Shown: positions 6,727-8,948 of the stretch, piece by piece
Layout of the letters: the number at the start of each line of letters is the position of its first letter
How positions within the stretch are numbered: position 1 is the stretch's first letter
NCBI GenBank assembly: GCA_946885845.1
Contig: CAMPHJ010000067.1
Location: forward strand, 1 to 8,948
Direction of reading: 5' to 3'
DNA length: 8,948 bases
Source: an uncultured Sphingobium sp.
GTDB lineage: Bacteria > Pseudomonadota > Alphaproteobacteria > Sphingomonadales > Sphingomonadaceae
Translations under genes and position numbers: made by a program
The notes under the pieces: model-generated
Told to the model about the DNA's origin: nothing
Databases searched by the model: none
Seen by the model: the letters and a program-made list of their open reading frames with translations, nothing else

Positions 6727-7790
6727 CAGCCCCTTCCTCCTTGCCGGACATAGGCGATCAAGGCTTCGACATGCGCGATCGGCGTGTCGGGCAGGATGCC
6801 ATGGCCCAGGTTGAAGATATGCGGGCGACCTGCGAATCCAGCCCGGATATTGTCAACCGCATCTTCCACCGCACGTCCCCCAGCGATCAGTGCGAGCGGG
6901 TCGAGATTTCCCTGAACCGGCAGCCCGACAGGCAAAGTGCGGTTAGCCCAGTGGGGATCGACGGTTTCGTCAACGCCCACGGCATCGACGCCTGTGCCCG
7001 TCGCATAATCCGCCAGTTTCGCCCCCGCACCCTTGGGAAAGCCGATGATCGGAATGTTCGGGTGCAGGCGTTTCAACCTTTCCACGATGGCACGGTTGGG
7101 TTGAATCACCCAGCGGTCGAACTGTAGCGGCGCAAGGCTGCCGGCCCAGCTGTCAAACAGCTGCACGGCTTCTACGCCCGCATCGATCTGCCCGGACACA
7201 TAGGTCACGGTTGCGTCGACGATAGCATCGATAATCGCGCCGAAGTGCGCAGGGTCCTGATAGGCAAGCCGCCGGGCTGCGCCCTGATCCTTGCTGCCCT
7301 GCCCTGCGACCATATAGGTAGCGATCGTCCAGGGGCTGCCTGCAAAGCCGAGGAAGGTCACATTAGGGTCAAGTGCCGCCTTCACCTGCCGCACCGTTTC
7401 ATAGATTGCGTCGAAGCGGGTAAAATCGGGTTTCAGCGCGGCAAGGTCGGTTTGATCAAGGGTTGGCGCGAGCCGTGGCCCCTCCCCCGTTTCGAACCAC
7501 AGATTTTGACCCATGGCGTAGGGGACGATCAATATATCGGAAAAGAGGATCGCGCCGTCGAAGCCGAACCGGCGCAACGGTTGCAGCGTGACTTCCGCAG
7601 CCGCCGCACTGTCATAGACCAGTTCGAGGAAACCGCCCTTTTCCGCGCGCAGATTGCGATATTCAGGCAGATATCGCCCCGCCTGCCGCATGAGCCACAT
7701 TGGCGGCACGGTGGGTCGATTACCCTTCAGAACGGAAAGCAGCGGCTTGGGTGAAGAACCGCTTATATGGCCCATATCTGGTCCCGACAT
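6726..7790 (-). CDS. hemE: uroporphyrinogen decarboxylase HemE
   Basis: HemE removes the four acetate carboxyls of uroporphyrinogen III to give coproporphyrinogen III in the cytosol. The 354-residue product has the family signatures: RQAGRYLPEYR at 35-45, the catalytic aspartate in FSDILIVPYAMG (D85), Y159 in the GSPWTIATYM stretch, FDSWAG at 212-217, and NLGHGILPDTP at 327-337 with H330. Two starts are possible: ATG at 7790 (AGAGAG a few bases upstream) and ATG at 7775 (five codons shorter, weak GGGA upstream). The homologous region begins only at about residue 14, so sequence does not decide; I keep the longer one. The gene lies directly beside the inferred origin, as in Caulobacter and Rickettsia. 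Its promoter must lie inside the origin region; TAGAAT on the minus strand at 7807-7812 is a -10 candidate, within a CtrA-like box. Confidence 0.97.
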   Translation of the reverse strand: MSGPDMGHISGSSPKPLLSVLKGNRPTVPPMWLMRQAGRYLPEYRNLRAEKGGFLELVYDSAAAAEVTLQPLRRFGFDGAILFSDILIVPYAMGQNLWFETGEGPRLAPTLDQTDLAALKPDFTRFDAIYETVRQVKAALDPNVTFLGFAGSPWTIATYMVAGQGSKDQGAARRLAYQDPAHFGAIIDAIVDATVTYVSGQIDAGVEAVQLFDSWAGSLAPLQFDRWVIQPNRAIVERLKRLHPNIPIIGFPKGAGAKLADYATGTGVDAVGVDETVDPHWANRTLPVGLPVQGNLDPLALIAGGRAVEDAVDNIRAGFAGRPHIFNLGHGILPDTPIAHVEALIAYVRQGGRG

Positions 7791-7830
7791 ATACTCTCTT
7801 AATTAGATTCTAAATAGGATGATGGAGATA
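7791..7830. other. AT-rich patch, candidate DNA unwinding element
   Basis: Only 11 of 40 bases are G or C here, the lowest local GC content I found in the window. It lies at the hemE edge of the origin region. It could be the unwinding element, or simply the AT-rich promoter of hemE; both roles could coexist, as in Caulobacter where hemE promoters overlap the origin. Confidence 0.45.
7799..7813. promoter_or_regulatory. CtrA-like box with embedded GANTC site
   Basis: TTAA-N7-CTAA matches the CtrA consensus TTAA-N7-TTAA at seven of eight bases with the exact spacing. A GANTC site (GATTC, 7806-7810) sits inside it, and TTAGA/TCTAA forms a dyad around 7808. It begins 9 bp upstream of the longer hemE start. 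CtrA binding here is inference by analogy with Caulobacter, where CtrA sites overlap the origin and the hemE promoter. Confidence 0.4.
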
Positions 7831-7924
7831 GTAGGCCGCTTGGCAGTGGGGTTTATGCGCTGCGCCCGGTTTTGCCAACAGCTTGACTCTTTAGTGGCGG
7901 TTCGACCCCGTCGATTCACGATGG

Positions 7925-7933
7925 TTATTCCCA
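7925..7933 (+). promoter_or_regulatory. weak DnaA box
   Basis: TTATTCCCA differs at one position from the relaxed consensus TTATNCACA and directly abuts the perfect box at 7934. On its own it would be unremarkable; the adjacency makes it a plausible low-affinity site. Confidence 0.4.
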
Positions 7934-7942
7934 TTATCCACA
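7934..7942 (+). promoter_or_regulatory. perfect DnaA box
   Basis: TTATCCACA, an exact match to the consensus high-affinity DnaA box. Together with the box at 7946 it forms a seven-base inverted repeat (ATCCACA, three-base spacer, TGTGGAT). Confidence 0.85.
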
Positions 7943-7945
7943 GCA

Positions 7946-7954
7946 TGTGGATGA
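7946..7954 (-). promoter_or_regulatory. near-perfect DnaA box, inverted
   Basis: Reads TCATCCACA on the minus strand, one mismatch from consensus. It faces the perfect box at 7934 with a 3-bp gap, so the two centres are 12 bp apart. Confidence 0.65.
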
Positions 7955-7976
7955 AAATGAGGGTTTGTTGAAGGGC

Positions 7977-7985
7977 TGTGGATAA
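7977..7985 (-). promoter_or_regulatory. perfect DnaA box
   Basis: TTATCCACA on the minus strand, an exact match. Its centre lies 31 bp (about three helical turns) from that of the preceding box, in the same orientation. Confidence 0.85.
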
Positions 7986-8045
7986 AAACAGGCTGATCGG
8001 AGAGAGGGAAATGGCTTCGATTTTCTCCGCAACCTATCCCTTGCT

Positions 8046-8054
8046 TTATCCACA
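8046..8054 (+). promoter_or_regulatory. perfect DnaA box upstream of ppsR
   Basis: TTATCCACA on the plus strand, an exact match, ending 23 bp before the ppsR start codon. DnaA bound here could also affect ppsR transcription; this is inference. Confidence 0.85.
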
Positions 8055-8077
8055 GGCTCCACACAGAGATATGCTCC

Positions 8078-8905
8078 ATGTCGCGCATCCATCTTCATCT
8101 GCTGTCGGACTCCACCGGCGAAACGTTGGAAAATATTGCCAAGGCAGCAATCGGCGCATTCGAAAATGTGGAGGCGGTGCGCCATTTCTGGCCGATGGTC
8201 CGCTCGGATGTCCATCTGGACCGGATCATGGAGGAAATCGCGGCCAATCCGGGCCTTGTGCTGTTCACCCTGTCCAATCACCAGTTGCGGCGGCGGCTGG
8301 AGACGCGATGCCGCGCACTGGGCCTTCCGCACGTCGCTGCACTCGACAGTGTTACCGACGCCTTGTCCAACATATTGGGCCAGGAAACCCGCAATCGGCC
8401 CGGTCGCAAGCATATCCTGGACGAAGCCTATTTCGCGCGGATCGAGGCGATCCAGTTCACCATCGCGCATGACGATGGCGTGGGTCATGAAAATTGGGAA
8501 GAGGCAGACATCGTCCTGGCCGGTGTGTCGCGCGCGTCCAAGACGCCGACCTCCATCTATCTGGCCAACAGGGGGTATAAGACCGCCAATATCCCGCTGG
8601 TGCTTCAATCGCCCCCGCCCCAAAGCCTCTATTCCCTGAAGCATCCGATGGTCGTCGGCCTGACCGTAAGCCCGGAACGGCTGGTGCAGATCCGCCGCAA
8701 TCGCTTGCTTTCGCTCAATCAGGCGCCCGAAACCAGCTATGTGAATATTGAGAAGGTGCAGGATGAACTGGCCTTTGCCCGTCGCATGTTCGCCGACAAT
8801 GGATGGCCGGTGATCGACATGACCCGCCGGTCGATCGAGGAAGCTGCCGCCGCGATCATCAATTTGTTCAATGACCGCGTGTTGGCGGAAGGAAATGACA
8901 TATGA
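8078..8905 (+). CDS. pyruvate, phosphate dikinase / PEP synthase regulatory protein (PSRP, DUF299)
   Basis: PSRP is a bifunctional ADP-dependent kinase and Pi-dependent phosphorylase that inactivates and reactivates PEP synthase or pyruvate, phosphate dikinase by modifying a threonine near the catalytic histidine. The 275-residue product has the family's N-terminal signature LHLLSDSTGET (6-16) and the P-loop GVSRASKT (149-156) followed by PTSIYLANRGYKTANIPLV (157-175). The length is typical (E. coli YdiA, 277). The ATG at 8078 fits the conserved N-terminus, but the RBS is poor: only AGAGA about 9 nt upstream, and a competing out-of-frame ATG at 8071. It lies beside the inferred origin, where the old name RP001 was used for this family, and overlaps maf. 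Whether its target is PEP synthase or dikinase cannot be told without the rest of the genome. Confidence 0.93.
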   Translation: MSRIHLHLLSDSTGETLENIAKAAIGAFENVEAVRHFWPMVRSDVHLDRIMEEIAANPGLVLFTLSNHQLRRRLETRCRALGLPHVAALDSVTDALSNILGQETRNRPGRKHILDEAYFARIEAIQFTIAHDDGVGHENWEEADIVLAGVSRASKTPTSIYLANRGYKTANIPLVLQSPPPQSLYSLKHPMVVGLTVSPERLVQIRRNRLLSLNQAPETSYVNIEKVQDELAFARRMFADNGWPVIDMTRRSIEEAAAAIINLFNDRVLAEGNDI

Positions 8906-8948
8906 TCGTGCTGGCGTCGCAAAGCTCCAGCCGCCGGGCGCTTTTGCA
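8902..8948 (+). CDS. maf: Maf-family nucleotide pyrophosphatase, first 15 codons only
   Basis: The last 47 bases encode MIVLASQSSSRRALL and then leave the window. This is the N-terminus of Maf proteins (family pattern xxLASxSPRRxxLL), nucleoside triphosphate pyrophosphatases that act on non-canonical or modified nucleotides and are linked to septum formation. The second serine replaces the usual proline before RR. The start is ATG at 8902, overlapping the ppsR stop by four bases (ATGA), with GGAAGGAA about 8 nt upstream. The position after ppsR at the origin is the one expected in Alphaproteobacteria. Identity rests on 15 residues plus synteny. Confidence 0.8.
   Translation, partial: MIVLASQSSSRRALL

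Larger units (their letters stand above)
7791..8077. other. oriC: chromosomal replication origin (oriC) region
   Basis: This 287-bp gap has no gene. Directly visible are three perfect TTATCCACA DnaA boxes and two with one mismatch, all within 7925-8054; an AT-rich patch of about 72% A+T at 7791-7830, in a region otherwise clearly GC-rich; and three GANTC (CcrM) methylation sites at 7806-7810, 7885-7889 and 7913-7917. A CtrA-like site lies at 7799-7813. The flanking order hemE - gap - ppsR(DUF299) - maf is that of the known Caulobacter origin and of predicted origins across the Alphaproteobacteria. That this is the origin is inference from box clustering plus synteny, but a strong one. The AT-rich patch is the best unwinding-element candidate, though it lies about 95 bp from the nearest box. 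The hemE and ppsR promoters must also be here; I cannot place them with confidence. I found no clear IHF site. Confidence 0.88.

Noticed and set aside
6263..6751. 162-codon minus-strand open frame over hemJ
   Set aside because: Overlaps hemJ almost completely in another frame, is not membrane-like, and overlaps both hemE and panC ends; hemJ motifs decide the frame.
7817..7834. GAT/TAG triplet run resembling DnaA-trio elements
   Set aside because: Too short and irregular, and no DnaA box adjoins it (nearest about 90 bp away).
7934..8644. 236-codon minus-strand open frame across the origin and ppsR
   Set aside because: Runs through the DnaA boxes and antisense to ppsR; no recognisable protein family.

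Overview
The window is a compact, high-GC stretch of alphaproteobacterial chromosome, most likely from a sphingomonad (Sphingobium/Sphingomonas-like; genus not certain). This rests on the protein sequences, the presence of MipZ (an alphaproteobacterial division regulator), HemJ, and the order hemE - intergenic region with DnaA boxes - ppsR (DUF299, the old 'RP001') - maf. That order is the classical surrounding of the alphaproteobacterial chromosomal replication origin. I therefore read the 287-bp gap at 7791-8077 as oriC.

Layout from the left. Two minus-strand genes come first: ispG (non-mevalonate isoprenoid pathway, cut by the left edge) and a FadL-type outer-membrane transporter. A 305-bp spacer follows; it holds a strong minus-strand intrinsic terminator and a structured stretch that is either a long 3' UTR or a small RNA. 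Next is a tightly packed minus-strand unit mipZ - J-domain membrane protein - phosphomannomutase/phosphoglucomutase (stop/start overlap, then a 21-nt gap), which that terminator would end. A 110-bp divergent promoter region separates mipZ from plus-strand panC (pantothenate synthesis). panC converges on hemJ with only 6 nt between their stop codons. hemE and hemJ form a minus-strand haem pair with overlapping stop/start codons. Then comes the origin region, followed on the plus strand by ppsR and the first 15 codons of maf, again with overlapping stop/start.

Functionally this is housekeeping DNA around an origin: haem, pantothenate and isoprenoid synthesis, sugar-phosphate mutase for envelope polysaccharide, outer-membrane uptake, and cell-division placement. 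If 7791-8077 is the origin, every gene except panC is transcribed away from it, co-directional with the fork; panC alone is head-on. There are no mobile elements, CRISPR arrays, tRNAs or rRNAs. The most interesting signals are the origin architecture (three perfect and two near-perfect DnaA boxes, an AT-rich patch, three GANTC sites and a CtrA-like box), mipZ lying about 2.6 kb from the origin, and the possible small RNA downstream of the mutase.
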